The position numbers and the translations under genes are program-made. Source: Numida meleagris (lineage: Eukaryota > Chordata > Aves > Galliformes > Numididae). From it: 64,000 nucleotides of DNA. The DNA lies in assembly GCF_002078875.1 (NCBI RefSeq), contig NC_034414.1, positions 24,786,611 through 24,850,610 of the forward strand. Direction: 5' to 3'. Positions 38,301 to 49,817 of this stretch are shown here, piece by piece. Position 1 is the stretch's first letter. Each line of letters opens with the position of its first letter. A model generated the notes under the pieces. It was not told the origin of the DNA and did no database searches. It saw nothing but the letters and a program-made list of their open reading frames with translations.

Positions 38301-41300
38301 TTGGGACAAAAGTAACCACCATCTTCTCCCTAATGGCACTCTTGCAAAATACTCCCGAAAGGGCTAGCCCTGGGAAGCCACCATGCCACAGCTTTTAACC
38401 ACTCCTTTCCCAGACCTGATCTGTTGTCATGAATGCAATTACACAAGTTGCCATGGCTGTGGTGCTCCATGGAGCAGGAAGAACTGCCAGCTGCAAGAGG
38501 TGCCCAACCACCTGGATTTAATCTCTTCAGCTCTGGGGCTTGTGGATGGCTTGCAACAGTGTGAAGCAGAGCAAATCTGCAATATATAACAACAGTAGTG
38601 TGTTTCAGAGGTGAGGACATTCTTTTGCATCAGTAATTGTAGAGAAGTCTCACAGCTCAGTGAGTGTCCCTGACCTCTGGCCAGCATCAGACCAGCTGAA
38701 AGATTCCCCCCAGCTCTGGAAACAGCAGCTCTGGCACTAGTAATGTCAAACAACAGTGTTAGGACACCCAAGGCCCTAGATGATGCAAAGTCTAGATGGG
38801 TCGTCTGCTAACATCCAAAAAAGTTTGAAAGTCTGCAGCCACGGCTGTTTGGCCATGCTTCACTGTGTCACTCAGAGGCTGCCAGGCTCTGCATGCAGAT
38901 GTAAAAGAAACTGTAGGAAAAAGCACTTCACAGCGTGCTCTGACATACACCAGCATTCCCAGGGACAGCTTTATCTGCTGTGTGCTCTCCTCCTGTGCCC
39001 ACTCAAAGCATAACTCACTCTGCCACACGTCTGCCACATGCCTGGCCAGCAGAACCCTGCTGAGGGGCTCCTCCATGGCGCGGGGCTGGGGATGCCCTGC
39101 TGGGATGGCGCCTCCAGGGGTAATGAGTGGGCTGCTTTCCCAGGCTGCCAAGCAGCACAGTTGTGTCTGTTAGTCTTTACATGCCTCTCAAAGTAAACTA
39201 CATGCAGAAAAGGACCTGAGGAACTGTTGGCTGTGGTGGGGAGCATCCCTTTGAGAGCTGGATTGTTATTTTCTCACCAGGTGCCTGGTTTTTTTCCTTG
39301 TGATCATCAGCAGTATTTCTAGAAAAAATGTGCCCTTTCTCTGCCCTCTACTACAAGAGCTCTGAAGGCACAGAGAATGAAGAGTACCAGGAAACCTTTG
39401 GGACATGCCTTCTGCAAATGACTTTCTATACAAGGATCTATTTTTCCTTCTCACTAAATTGCATGTGCTTCTTCCCAGAGCAGGTGAAAAGTGCAGTCAT
39501 GACATTGTGCCTAATAGTGATCACAATTGCAACAAGGCGATGCTGCTGCTTTAGTTGGTGTTGTCCTACCTGACAACTCAGGATGGGAAGCAGGCTCAAC
39601 AGCTGATTGGACTCTTCTGTATTTTGTGGCCAGGAACCCATGTGCTATATCCAGGGATGCAAATTGTAAGTTATGGCACAACTCACTCATCTCTCAATTA
39701 ACAGATGCCTCCATCTATTCAATCGCATTACTACATGCTGACGAGGGGAAATCTTACTTTCCCAGTTTTGTGTCAGAATCACCGGAGATAAGATTAAAAA
39801 TATTTAATCCCAAAAGATGGTAGCCGTATATATGAACTTGCTTGCAGAGTGAAGAACAACAGAAAGCCTGGAGTCTATTCAAAGTGGTTCTGGGTCAGAC
39901 TGCAAATAGGCAATTCCATACAAAGCCTGAGTGATGCTCCTCTCTTTTGGCTCTGACCACTGCCGCATTAGCCTTGCAGCATCTTTCATGGGTGCAAACG
40001 CTGTCACTGCCCAGGTGAAATTCCTCCAACTCTTGATCTGCCCATTTAAATGCATCAGTCCCCTCTCAATACAATGTCAAGGATAGAGAATAAAAAGAAT
40101 CCTTCCTCTGTGCCAGCACAGTAATGGGCCTCAGTAAATAACCTTACTTTATCCCTGGCTTCACCTGTCTGTCCCACCCATTTATGGCCAAAATCACAGG
40201 CAAGAGCACACAGGTTACAGAACCAGTTAGCGTGGGAATACAATAGTGAAATAAGCAACAAACACTGGATTCTAGGTCAGAGAAAGGTCTCTCTTTTGCT
40301 CCATCACGTAATTGAAAGTACTTCCCACAAACACCATGGAGTGTTGGTCATTGAATGAGCTTGAGCTGCTCTAAAATGTTGCAGTGTCTTCTCTTGTTAC
40401 ATTCTCCAGTCTCTTGGGCAAAAAAAAAAAAGAAAAAACAAAAACAAAAAAAAAGGTAAAATGTTACAATCCAAGTTAAAAAGAGTAGTTGAGCGTCAGT
40501 GCCTACCATTCTCTAAATCCCTCCTTACTTCCCCCCCCAAAAACCCCAACAGTCTTGTATAAAGAGGCTGCTTAGGAGCATCAATGAATGCAGTGTGGAG
40601 AGGCAACCAATGAACTTTGATGAAACTCTGCAGGGAGCCCCAGGGAAGTTCCCTGCATTGCTGACATAGCAGCTGCATGGCTTTCCCATCTCCTGGAATT
40701 CTCAAAATACTATTCACAGGTGGCAGCTGCTGGAAAGGCAGCCAAGCCTCTCCTTGAGCTGTTGCTGGATTGCCTTTGTCCTGAATGGTCCTGAAAGTGA
40801 CCCCACACTCTTCTCTCAGCACATGGGATGTGGCCTCACCACCCGGCAGGCACATTCATGACAGAGGAGGAGGTCAGTGCTGGCCTAAATACTACAGAGG
40901 TAAAATATCAGTGGAACCTGCTCTAGGTGTAGAAGAAACAATCTGACTCCCTGGAAATGGGCTGCTGTGGGCTTCTTCTAGATGGGCTCCTGTAACTCTG
41001 TGTTCACCATTTGTTGCATATCAAACATGTGTTGCAAGAGGATGTTCTAACTTTAGCCATAAAAATCTCTGCAAAAAGGGCTGATTCCAGCTTTCTTCTT
41101 CCATACTACACTTCTCCCCAGCTCTCACATCCATGTGATCTCCAGCCAGCAGCCGGCGATGAGAATTTCTGAGATGCTCCTACAATGATTTGAACTGCAG
41201 GCATATTAAAGACTGAGACCATGCAACACATCTGATGAGCTGTACACAGACATGCAGAGAAGGGAAACAGAAAGCTGCTGGGTTCTGCTTGCATTTCCCT

Positions 41301-41763
41301 GCCTGCCCCTGGGTTGCTTTGAGTGTGCTTCCAAGCTTAATTTAGCAGCACAGTATTAGGCAAACAGCTAACTAGCTGCTGTTTACAAACCTTCACATAA
41401 CATTCTCCTGCACTAGCAAACTTCAGCAGGAATCAAGCCTTCAAAACTTCTCCAACAATCTGTACAACCTGGCATCTAACCTTTGCACTGGATTTTTCAT
41501 ACGGCATACTGACCTGGCTACCAGGTCCCCTTCGACACGATGTGCAAAAACACCCAGTGTCTTCTTTTAGTAAGGACACCAGGAGATATCATTTAGCCCA
41601 TAGGATTTCATACAGCTTGCAAATGCCTTGTGACAGCTCCTAGCCATTGGAGTTACTCTTTTTTTATTCCTAGTGGTCACTAAATCCAAACAATTGAAAT
41701 CTTCTGTAGAACCTGTCAGTTGGAGAATATGGTCTGATTTTTGAATGGTCCCGAGCTGACCCA
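35370..41763. other. Non-coding sequence
   Basis: A polypurine tract lies at 35731-35768 and an A-rich, (AAAAC)-containing tract at about 40421-40454. Other stretches include an AT-rich segment at 36810-36890. Frames of up to 129 codons (36028-36417, minus) and 119 codons (38792-39151 and 40496-40855, minus) are without recognisable domains. No CR1 or RNA gene is seen in this interval. Confidence 0.5.
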
Positions 41764-41824
41764 GGAATTGGACTCAATGATCCTTATGGGTCCCTTCCAA
41801 CTCAGCATATTATATGATTCTATG
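41764..41824 (+). repeat. CR1 LINE 3' end fragment
   Basis: Only about 60 bases remain: GAATTGGACTCAATGATCCT, GGGTCCCTTCCAACTCAGCA, then a degenerate tail ending ATTCTATG. It is the shortest clear plus-strand CR1 end in the window. Confidence 0.9.
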
Positions 41825-43199
41825 TCTCTATCTAATTTGGAGTGCTTCTCTCTTCTCCACTTTGCTTGCTTCTCAACCACGCTGTATCTATAGCCTCCTC
41901 TTCCAGCCTCACATCTGAGATTTCTGCACAGTGATAAGTGTCTGCAGATGTTCCTCCCCATTTCTCTTTGACCTGTCTTCTTGTGTTCTCAATCTAGCCA
42001 TCTCCCCCACGTGCATGGATTTTATCTTTCAGTCTATAACATCCCGAATTTCGTCACTTCTCATTCCTTGGCTTTGAGTCATTCCTATTCCTGCATGAGG
42101 AAAGAACAAGATTTGCCCTTACACAGAGGAGTGGAAAAATGGTCTAACTCAAAATTGAGCCCTCAAAGCTCAATTAGCCCTCAAGCTACTCAAAATGCCA
42201 TCTTGATTTGGGGAGGGAGGAAATCCTTCGGAGAGACAGAAAACAAAATCTTTCACCACATTATCAAGGAACCACATGGAAAAGTGACCTCTATTCTTGA
42301 AGTCTTGATTTTATCAAAAAGTAGTATTTTTCACTGTTCAAAGATTTACATTCTCTACAGGGCTCAGAATTGAGTTGGTGACTATTTTTGATACCAAGGG
42401 TAAATGTCATCACTCTGGCAAAATGCAATTTTTTCCATAGAAGCCACGCATCTTCAGTATAATAGAAAAACCAGCAAAGAGCATACAGTTCATTTTGGAA
42501 ATTAAGATGAATGATGAGTTTAAGAGAGTGCAGACTTTAAAATATTGCTTATGATATCCTCCTAGTGCTGGACTTTTTCCTGATGACAGATTATTCTGAG
42601 AGAAATTTCAGCTCAAAAACCACCAATTAATTATTTCCTATCTAAAATGTGAATCATAGTTTTCACCCAAGAAGGAAAAATTCCTAAAAATTTCTTTGGG
42701 AGAGCCCCAGCCATAAAATCCTGAGAAATATATTTGTTCATGTCCCCTCCAGAGCCTCATTGAGTTATGTGGGAAAAGGCTTCTCTGGGAGATCAGGCTC
42801 AGCGGGGCTACCTGGCTATGCAGCCAGCTGGACAGTGGGATCTTGACGTGATGCACCCAAGCAGCATTTTGCACTTGGAAAGAGTATCTGGGAACTTGAG
42901 GACTACGGCTTAAGACTGAAAGATCGATATAGGAGAAGGACCCAGAAGATCATACTGGAATCCCTATATGGGGCCAATCTGTCTGATTTTATGCATCTTT
43001 GTGTCAGCCTAGGTACAATGCTTCACTTCCGCATTTACCTACTTATATATGTGTGGGATTTTTTCCTTTTTCTTCCGGAATATTGCATCCTAGTCCATGC
43101 CTTGTTTAGCGTGGATATCATTAGAAATCTAGCAGATTGAAATGATCACCTCTCAGCCTTATGACTTGACAACTTGTCTCTAAAAGTGAAACTGGCGGA
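41825..43199. other. Non-coding sequence
   Basis: AT-rich unique sequence. The 130-codon frame at 41981-42373 (+) shows no family resemblance. Confidence 0.5.
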
Positions 43200-43480
43200 G
43201 AGGTAAAAAGTCAGCTATTTTATTTGGAGTTCAAATGACAGTTCTTCCATCCCACTTGCAAACCAGTTCATTTTTACAAAAAGAGACATGCTTTTTCGTG
43301 AAAACAATTGCTTCCCAAGAAAAAAAGATGCACAGTTAATAGAACAATAGTCTAATCAAATGCAAACAGATTCAGCTTTTGCACTCTATCTAATCATTTA
43401 TATAAAGTTTATACGTCGCATGTTGCAAAAGAGTAACGCGTTCCAAATGGGAATTCTTGAGAAAAAGAGGCCTTCCTTGC
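43200..43480. promoter_or_regulatory. Candidate conserved non-coding element
   Basis: An AT-rich stretch keeps isolated CpGs (TACGTCGC, AACGCG) and dense factor-like motifs: CTAATCAAATGCAAAC with an octamer-like ATGCAAA, CTAATCATTTATATAAAG, and TGACAG. Unique, AT-rich, motif-dense sequence of this kind is often conserved across vertebrates, but no alignment was made and the boundaries are arbitrary. Confidence 0.2.
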
Positions 43481-44090
43481 CAACCCTTCCCCCTCCTGAT
43501 GGTGAATGCTTTTGTTAAGAGCTTCAGGAACTGGAATTTCTCTAAGTGATGTTGAATCAACACAATCTAGTGGCCCCCACCCGCTCCCCGCTAACATTTC
43601 AATTAAAGTTACAGAAAGCATGTGTTGCACAACACAAAGACACTTGACTTCTTTCCTTTGTAGCCTGTGCAGAGGAAAGCCCCGCTTTTTTGTTCCCTCG
43701 TTCCAGCTTGAGCCTTGGATATTCCAGTAAATAAATACAGTACTCACACTGGAGAGGGACATCAAACGTCTTCAAATAATCTGTACTTTACTTAATTATT
43801 TTGTACCAAAAAGGTCGATTAATTTTTTTTTTCTTCTAAGGCTTAAGGGGGTGTTCATTATTTACTATTTATTGAGTAATACCAGATTTCCTATTCCTGG
43901 AACTTTCCCATTCTTGTAATACTTGTCTTAGTGTGAGGATGTGTGGGTGTTTCCCCAGATCTGTATCAATCAGCTGGGCAGGAGAAACAACATGGGGTGA
44001 AAACTAGTGAAAACTAGTAGGTGATAGGGAAGAAGGAAATGTCAGGGTCTAAGTACCAGAGGAACACAGAAACAGAACACAACAATAGTC
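43481..44090. other. Non-coding sequence
   Basis: Contains a T-rich run near 43823-43834 and a perfect ten-base tandem pair, TGAAAACTAG, at 43998-44017. No gene is seen. Confidence 0.5.
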
Positions 44091-44205
44091 TTTTTACCAG
44101 CAAAGCTAAAATCACTTCTTAACCTTCTTCGAGGAGTATAGCAGATCCTGAATTCAAAAGCCCATATTTCACATTGCAGATTTTTTATGGTTCTAGCTTA
44201 TGTCT
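44091..44205 (+). repeat. 115-bp direct repeat, copy A
   Basis: It aligns without any gap to 44865-44979, with about 12 differences in 115 bases (about 90 percent identity). Both copies start at TTTTTACCAGCAAAGC and end at TAGCTTATGTCT, with unrelated flanks. I do not recognise the family and see no terminal inverted repeats or polyA tail. It may be an old segmental duplication or an unnamed dispersed repeat. Confidence 0.85.
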
Positions 44206-44864
44206 GGCCCTGATTGAAGACCTTAATAGGTTAGCCAAAAGTGACTTTTGGCCATTCTTTTCTGTTGCTTCAGGTACAGTGCTGAGCATGTGCTCCAAGC
44301 AGAGGCAGCAGAATAGAGGAGCTTCTGCAGGTCAGCTTTGCATAAGGCACCTTCTTCCTGAAAGCATGGAAGCATGAAATGGCCCCAGGAATAAAAACCT
44401 TCACCATATTCCAGGCTGCTGTGGAGTCTAGCTTGCAAAATGCTGAAGTGTTCAACCCAATATCTTTGTTCGAGAAGGAATGAAACAAAACATAGAGCAA
44501 CACAAGAGACCTTCTGGGTCACACAGTGTCATCCTCTGTAGTTGCAGTCAGCACGCACAGAATCATTTTCAAAACATGCATAAATCATCTGCTTTTGCTT
44601 GAAAGGGACAGAGGAATTACTACGATGCTGCTCTTAAAAAAAAAGATTGATGATTTTTTCTCCTGTTTCTGAAAGGAATGTAATCTATGAATAACACTGT
44701 AGTTCCCCAGATTGCTCAAATGAAGTGGGTTGTTATGCTTATTCTTATTAATTGAACATTTTTTTCCAGTTTTCAATTCTAAAACCTCCAGCCAGCCAAG
44801 TATATGAATCCTGTTGACTAAATGAAAAGAATCACTGGTATCAGCTACTTCCTTTTGATCTAGA
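44206..44864. other. Spacer between the two direct repeats
   Basis: Unique sequence between the 115-bp copies. A minus-strand frame of 99 codons (44223-44522) has no recognised motif. An A8 run lies near 44636-44644. Confidence 0.5.
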
Positions 44865-44979
44865 TTTTTACCAGCAAAGCTAAAATTACTTCATAACCGT
44901 CTTCAAGGAGTATAGCACTTGTTGAACTCAAAAGCCCATATTTCATATTGCAGATTTTTTATTCTTCTAGCTTATGTCT
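44865..44979 (+). repeat. 115-bp direct repeat, copy B
   Basis: The partner of 44091-44205, in the same orientation and 774 bases further on. The edges of similarity coincide in both copies, which argues for one duplicated unit. Downstream, after about 200 bases, lies a protein-like open frame (45189-45509). Confidence 0.85.
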
Positions 44980-45188
44980 ATCCCATCTGTAATTTGTCAC
45001 CCTCCTTCAACATCTGCAAGCACAGCTAGCAGAGCTGGATCCAATACGCCATTGTGATTCACATCACCATAGCTCAGAGAAGTGCATCCTCTCTGTGTTC
45101 CCCTAATGCACCATTCTCAAGTGTTAGCCTCAGATTCATCATGCTATTGCAAAATATAAAGTTATCATGATCTACTAGATGACCTTAA

Positions 45189-45509
45189 AACTCATGCGCT
45201 TCAGCCATAGGTTGGAAAAACAGTATAGTAGAACCCAAAGAGTTTGGCAGCCAAGAGAAAAGAGAAATTAGTTTCAGAGCCTCCCTTCTAAGAGACTTAG
45301 AGAAAGATGGGGTGCCAAAAAGTGAACCATGGGTGATATTAGTAGAAAAGGATACAGTGCTTTCTCTAGACAGCACAAAAGCACCTCTTTCCTACAGGAA
45401 ACCACACAACTGTGTTCAGTATTGTGTGGTGACCTGTTCTGCCTACTACAAAGAGGGCCAGGAGATGGTACGCCTGTATGGTCTTAAAGAGATTCACACT
45501 AAAGAGTGA
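45189..45509 (+). pseudogene. Protein-like open frame, unidentified, possible gene remnant
   Basis: A stop at 45186-45188 is followed by 106 open codons to TGA. The first in-frame ATG is at 45312. The predicted peptide is mixed and globular in composition, with residues such as FGSQEKREISF, SEPWVILVEKD and CVVTCSAYYKEGQEMVRLYG, and no low-complexity runs. That is more protein-like than most frames here. No splice site pair, Kozak context or family match is evident. It could be a fragment of a decayed transposable element or retrovirus-related gene, an exon, or chance. I do not assign a function. Confidence 0.2.
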
Positions 45510-47699
45510 GCTTCCTCTCACAGATGATGTGAGCTTGTATTTGTCCTCAACAACCAGGAGAAGGATGAACCTCCTGGTGTCAGCATCCATGTCTAACAAG
45601 CAGGGGTTGATGCTGGTGGCCAAGAAGCAGGAAGACACATGATTCCTCCATGGAAAAGGAGAGATTTGTTAAGCATGGAGGACTGGAGGTTTCTGTGACT
45701 AATGTTCTGCTTCATGCAAATTCAGAAGAATATGTGAATTAGATTTTCACGTAAGTTCTAGAGGGAACAGGTTGAAATGAAATGGGGAAAAAAGTAACAC
45801 TGCTGCAAAGCCAGCTGCCTCTAGTACAGGAGGAGTCAGACAGAGGAAGAAGCAGAATGGCGCTGGAAATGCTGCTGCCCACAAGCGTTCCAGCAGCGAT
45901 GAGGCAAAGCTCTGGAGTAAATTTCCATTGTCTTTAAAAAGCAAACACTGAAGGATTGCTCAATACCAGCTCTGCATGGACAGGGACAGAGTGGAATTAC
46001 AGCAAAGGCCTAGCAAAATGCATCTGAGGTGTCCACAGAGTGTGCCTAAGGGCAGTATCACTTTAGCCTGTTGCATGCTGTGTGCATGAAGGTGGTGGAG
46101 GTGAGGGGTCTGCAGACCATCTCCATCTCGAGCTCTCTACAGTGACTTGTAAGGCAGCCTGGTTAAATATCTCAGCAGAACCCAGAGTGCACATCCCACA
46201 CCTTTTCCCCTATAAGACTCAGGTCCCAGCCACTCCCACTCAGCACCCCACACCAGGACCTCCCTCCCCAAGTGTCCTCCCCTCCCTGCTCCTTCCTCCC
46301 ACCTCTTGTCTGGGCTGGTGATGCAGCTGCTTCTCCATACTCTGCACTAGCTGGGACTCTTCCACATTAACCCCCAGTATTTTGGAGACCCATACCTCTA
46401 GGCCATGCTGAGACTTCAGCCCTTCTACTTTGGTAGTGCTTTGATGACTGCTAGACTTTTTACATGTTGTCACAGCTCTTGATTATCATCTCATTAGCCT
46501 CATTAATATAGTCATGAGCTGCTGTGAAAATCAACGCCATGTCTTTGTTAAAGGCTATGTACAGAGGAAAAAATGAGAATCTTACCAGAAATTCAGGTAA
46601 AAGTCTACAAAACTACCCTCGAGTGTAAAACCAGTAATCAGTTCAGAGAAATCCTATTTCCTATCCAAGAAATCCATTCTAAACAGTTTCTGACTCATTT
46701 GTTACTGCGTGTGCATTTTTGGGGTGATTCTTGAAGAGACAGTAAAATTGGTCATGAGGCATACATTGATCACTAGTACTAACAGTGAAGCATCAGCCAC
46801 TGGTTGAGCATTACGTCTGGACACTACTGCAGAGACCGTTCTTTTCTAGATATTCCAACACCCTCAAGAGTTTTCTGAAAAAACCCACATGTTGGGTGTA
46901 AGCCAGGCTTCAGTGAAATGCGCATTCAGCGTTATTCGCTTTTTAACAGGTTTTTTGTTTTCATTCTCAAGCACACTCCCTGGAAAGGCAAGCAGGTGGG
47001 TGGCTGTGGGCAGGAGGGTGCTGTCCCTGCTGAAGGCTGCCATAGCAGGTTCCTCCTCCAGTTTGGCTTCCTTCCCTTCATGAGCATCTCATGTCTTCTG
47101 CACCGCAGAGCAACAGGGGAGAATCAGATCACTGTTTGACAGGTTATCCTGGAAACAGTGGGGTTTGGCTATCAGAGTCAGAGACTCTTACCTGGCTGCA
47201 TCCCACCAGAAGCACCAGTGGCAGTGCTGGGAGCCCACCATCCACTCTGGTGCTGCAGCATCCTGCCAGGCTGAGGGATGGGGTACAACAATAGAGAAGC
47301 TCCCGGTGCCTGTGAAGGGGCTGGAGCAGGTGACGCTTCACGCTCCGCTGCCAGACGCTGGCAGACCAATTTCAGGCTGTCCCTTTCCACGTGGCCCCTC
47401 TCCCTCTCTCACCGGGGTGATGTGATCCCTAGCCTGGCTCTGTCGCTATTAGTCCCCTGGCATATGGAAGCTGCGTGGTCCTGGGGCACTGCTGCCTGCG
47501 TGTGGGGCTTCCCCTCTGACAGTCCCGCATTCAGGGCCAGGGTCACAGGGGGATTTGTACAAAGGGGAGAATGCTTCCTTTCAGCAGCCCGAGGTCAGCA
47601 CAGGGCTGCTTTGCTAGCAGAGGTCAATCATTAGGATGCTCAGAGATGGCTGGGATGCTTGGGGAGGGCAGGGCGTTCTCCACCCCCCCGCTTCTCCCA
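45510..47699. other. Non-coding sequence
   Basis: Contains a pyrimidine-rich block at about 46200-46305 (CCCTCCC, CCTTCCTCCC). No gene, RNA gene or repeat is recognised. Confidence 0.5.
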
Positions 47700-47940
47700 G
47701 CGCTGTGCGTTGTCACGATGATAAATGAGAGAGCGAGGTGGGGAAGCTCTTGACTGCGCGTGGCCCAGGCCCCTGGGGAGTTTGCAAACTACTGCAAAGC
47801 GGCAGCTGATAAAATGGTAACTAATTCAATTAGTGAAATTTAATTTAGGTGGGGAGCGGATGGTGGGTTTGCCAAGACCATATGGGAAACCAGTGGTGTT
47901 TCCATATAGAAGAACTTAATTTAAACAATGAACTCATGGG
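47700..47940. promoter_or_regulatory. Candidate enhancer/conserved element with paired-class homeodomain site
   Basis: At 47822-47832 TAATTCAATTA matches the paired-class P3 dimer consensus TAATYNRATTA exactly, inside the 13-base palindrome CTAATTCAATTAG (47821-47833). Upstream is a perfect palindrome, GTTTGCAAAC (47780-47789). Just 3' of the P3 site is ATTTAATTTA. Further on, GGAAAC (47885-47890) and GTTTCC (47898-47903) form an inverted repeat around seven bases, flanked by ATAT on both sides. The dense palindromes in unique, non-repeat sequence are typical of a developmental enhancer. Conservation and activity are inferred, not seen. Confidence 0.4.
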
Positions 47941-49071
47941 TCTTCATAACCCGGCAGCCAAAGAGCCCCCAGGAAGCCCTGCAAAGGGTTGGAGCGATTA
48001 ACCAGACAAAAGCACAGTGAGTCTGGCTGAAGCGGGGGAACAGGGGACAGAAACCACTCGTGCTTGGGAGGTGAACACGGCCAAGTTGGAAGAAAGCCCT
48101 GCACACACCACAACCCTATGTTTGTGTCTCTGCGTGTCCCCCACCCGCTTCCTCACAGCAACGTGCTTCATGGCCCTGCCTCCATGGCCCTGCGGGAGGC
48201 CGTGGCGGCAGGGACGTGCAAGGTGAGAAGGAAGAGCAGGATACGTGCTCCTGATCAGTGGGGAAGCCGCTCTGAGGAGAACTGCCAAGCTTCTGTAGTG
48301 GCTAATTAGAGTAAAAGGCTTCCTGTCTGTCACAGGCCGGCAAAGCTGCGCGCCGGCCCCGTGCACCAGGCACCTGCACTCCCAGACCTTTGGGGATGGA
48401 AAGAGGGGGCCTCAAGACAACAGCAGTCCTGGGAGCCATCATGCCTCTCACCTTTCCTCACTGGAAAGAGCTGCAAAAAAAGAGTAGGATTTGGGTTTTA
48501 CTGGAGTTTGTTTTAGTTGGCATAGAGCCCTCGCAGAGTTTGGAAAGAGTCTTGTGATGGAGTTCTGCTAAGGTGAGTATTCCCAGTACTGACACTGTGG
48601 GTATAAGCCTTCATGGAACCAAATTTATAGGCCTGAAAACCTGGAAAGTCCTGCTGAAAAGGCTCACCAAGACCTCTGCTCAGGGAACAGAAGCAACGTC
48701 ACGTGATGAGAGCAACCAAGTGCTGCAGACAGACAACCTCAGCAGCAAATACCAGACACTTTCATTTCTCTGACCCACAGACAAATGCTCAAGCAGTTGC
48801 CCTTGGCTGTATCTCCAAGGCACTGAAGTCCACTGGGAGCAATTAGGGCTCAGCAGCAGGCTGAGAAAACTCCAGGAGAAATTCCAGCTCAGTTCACACA
48901 GAGAAAAGCCATCTTGTTGCAACACCCACACTCAGGATGGGGCCCACTTTGGTGCGTGGTTGAGACTCAGCAAGACATGTCCAAAGCACATGGAGGGCAG
49001 GTGTACCTCCTAGCCTGTGGTTAGCCAGCACTGCACAGCTTCCCTGGATGGGAGTGTGTAGCGGAAATGCT
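47941..49071. other. Non-coding sequence
   Basis: Mixed-composition unique sequence with a few scattered CpGs near 48170-48230 and 48340-48360. No gene is recognised. Confidence 0.5.
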
Positions 49072-49400
49072 GAGTCACGGCCTGAACCAGTGATTGAGCA
49101 CCTGGTGGGAAGGCAGAGCCAACCCAGGGGAGCTCAGGTGCAAGCAGAGCACCTGAGTGAGCGGAAGGGATGGAGCCAGGATCCACCCCTTCCCAGACCT
49201 CATTTAAGGGTTGGCAGTGGAGGTAAGGGGATCTTGCTGGAGATCCCTGTCTACTGGAGGCCTTCCAAAGGTAAGCAGTTTTTCTTCCTTTGTTTTTGCA
49301 TTCATGGCTGCTGCTTTTGGGCTTGTTCTCATTTGCTGTAACCTAGGATTGTGCTACTCCACTCTTGCTGCTGTACTTTCTATCATAGTATAGCATTATA
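49072..49400 (+). repeat. LTR-like dispersed repeat, copy 2
   Basis: Homologous to 13622-13940 in the same orientation over its whole length, with small indels and perhaps 75-80 percent identity. Shared features are an ATTTAAG TATA-like element (49202-49208), the donor-like AAAGGTAAGCAG (GT at 49271-49272) and a T-rich stretch after it. The acceptor-like CCCACAG of copy 1 is not kept here. TGTAGCGG lies at about 49057, which might be the true LTR start, but it cannot be matched securely in copy 1. Confidence 0.6.
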
Positions 49401-49792
49401 GAGTGGATTTACCCACTCACATTCGGTGGAATACAAGACTGAGTAGGAACCTTCCACTGCTCAAAAGTAGAATCGAGTACTCTTAATCTTTTTCTGTGGT
49501 TTCATCTGTGAAACACTAAAATGCAAAGGCATCTGGATTTGTCTGGTAAACTGTGATACAATGTAAGTGTGCTTGAGTAGTCATTCCTGATCAGCACTAA
49601 TTGTAACCCACAGTATTGCCCACTGCTAACACTGAGGAATTCTCTTTGCGGGCTGCTATTTTGGACACTGGTGAAAGGCTTCTTTTTAAGACAAACATAT
49701 CCACTGAGATGTTTTCTGGGAGAGAGTAGGAAGTTAAAAACTTATGCAAACCTTTAACACTTTGCTACCTACTCCAAAAAAAACAGTCAAGG
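49401..49792. other. Non-coding sequence
   Basis: AT-rich unique sequence; nothing recognised. Confidence 0.5.
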
Positions 49793-49817
49793 TTCTTTTT
49801 TTTTAAAAAAAAAAGAA
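49793..49817. repeat. T9-A10 palindromic homopolymer junction
   Basis: TTC, nine Ts, ten As and GAA form an almost perfect palindrome with no spacer, followed by AAAC-type A-rich sequence to 49841. It could be two adjacent homopolymer runs or the junction of inverted A-tailed sequences. Confidence 0.75.

Noticed and set aside
40421..40454. A-rich tract that might be the tail of a processed pseudogene
   Set aside because: No gene-like sequence precedes it and no target-site duplication is visible. LINE-mediated processed pseudogenes are rare in birds.
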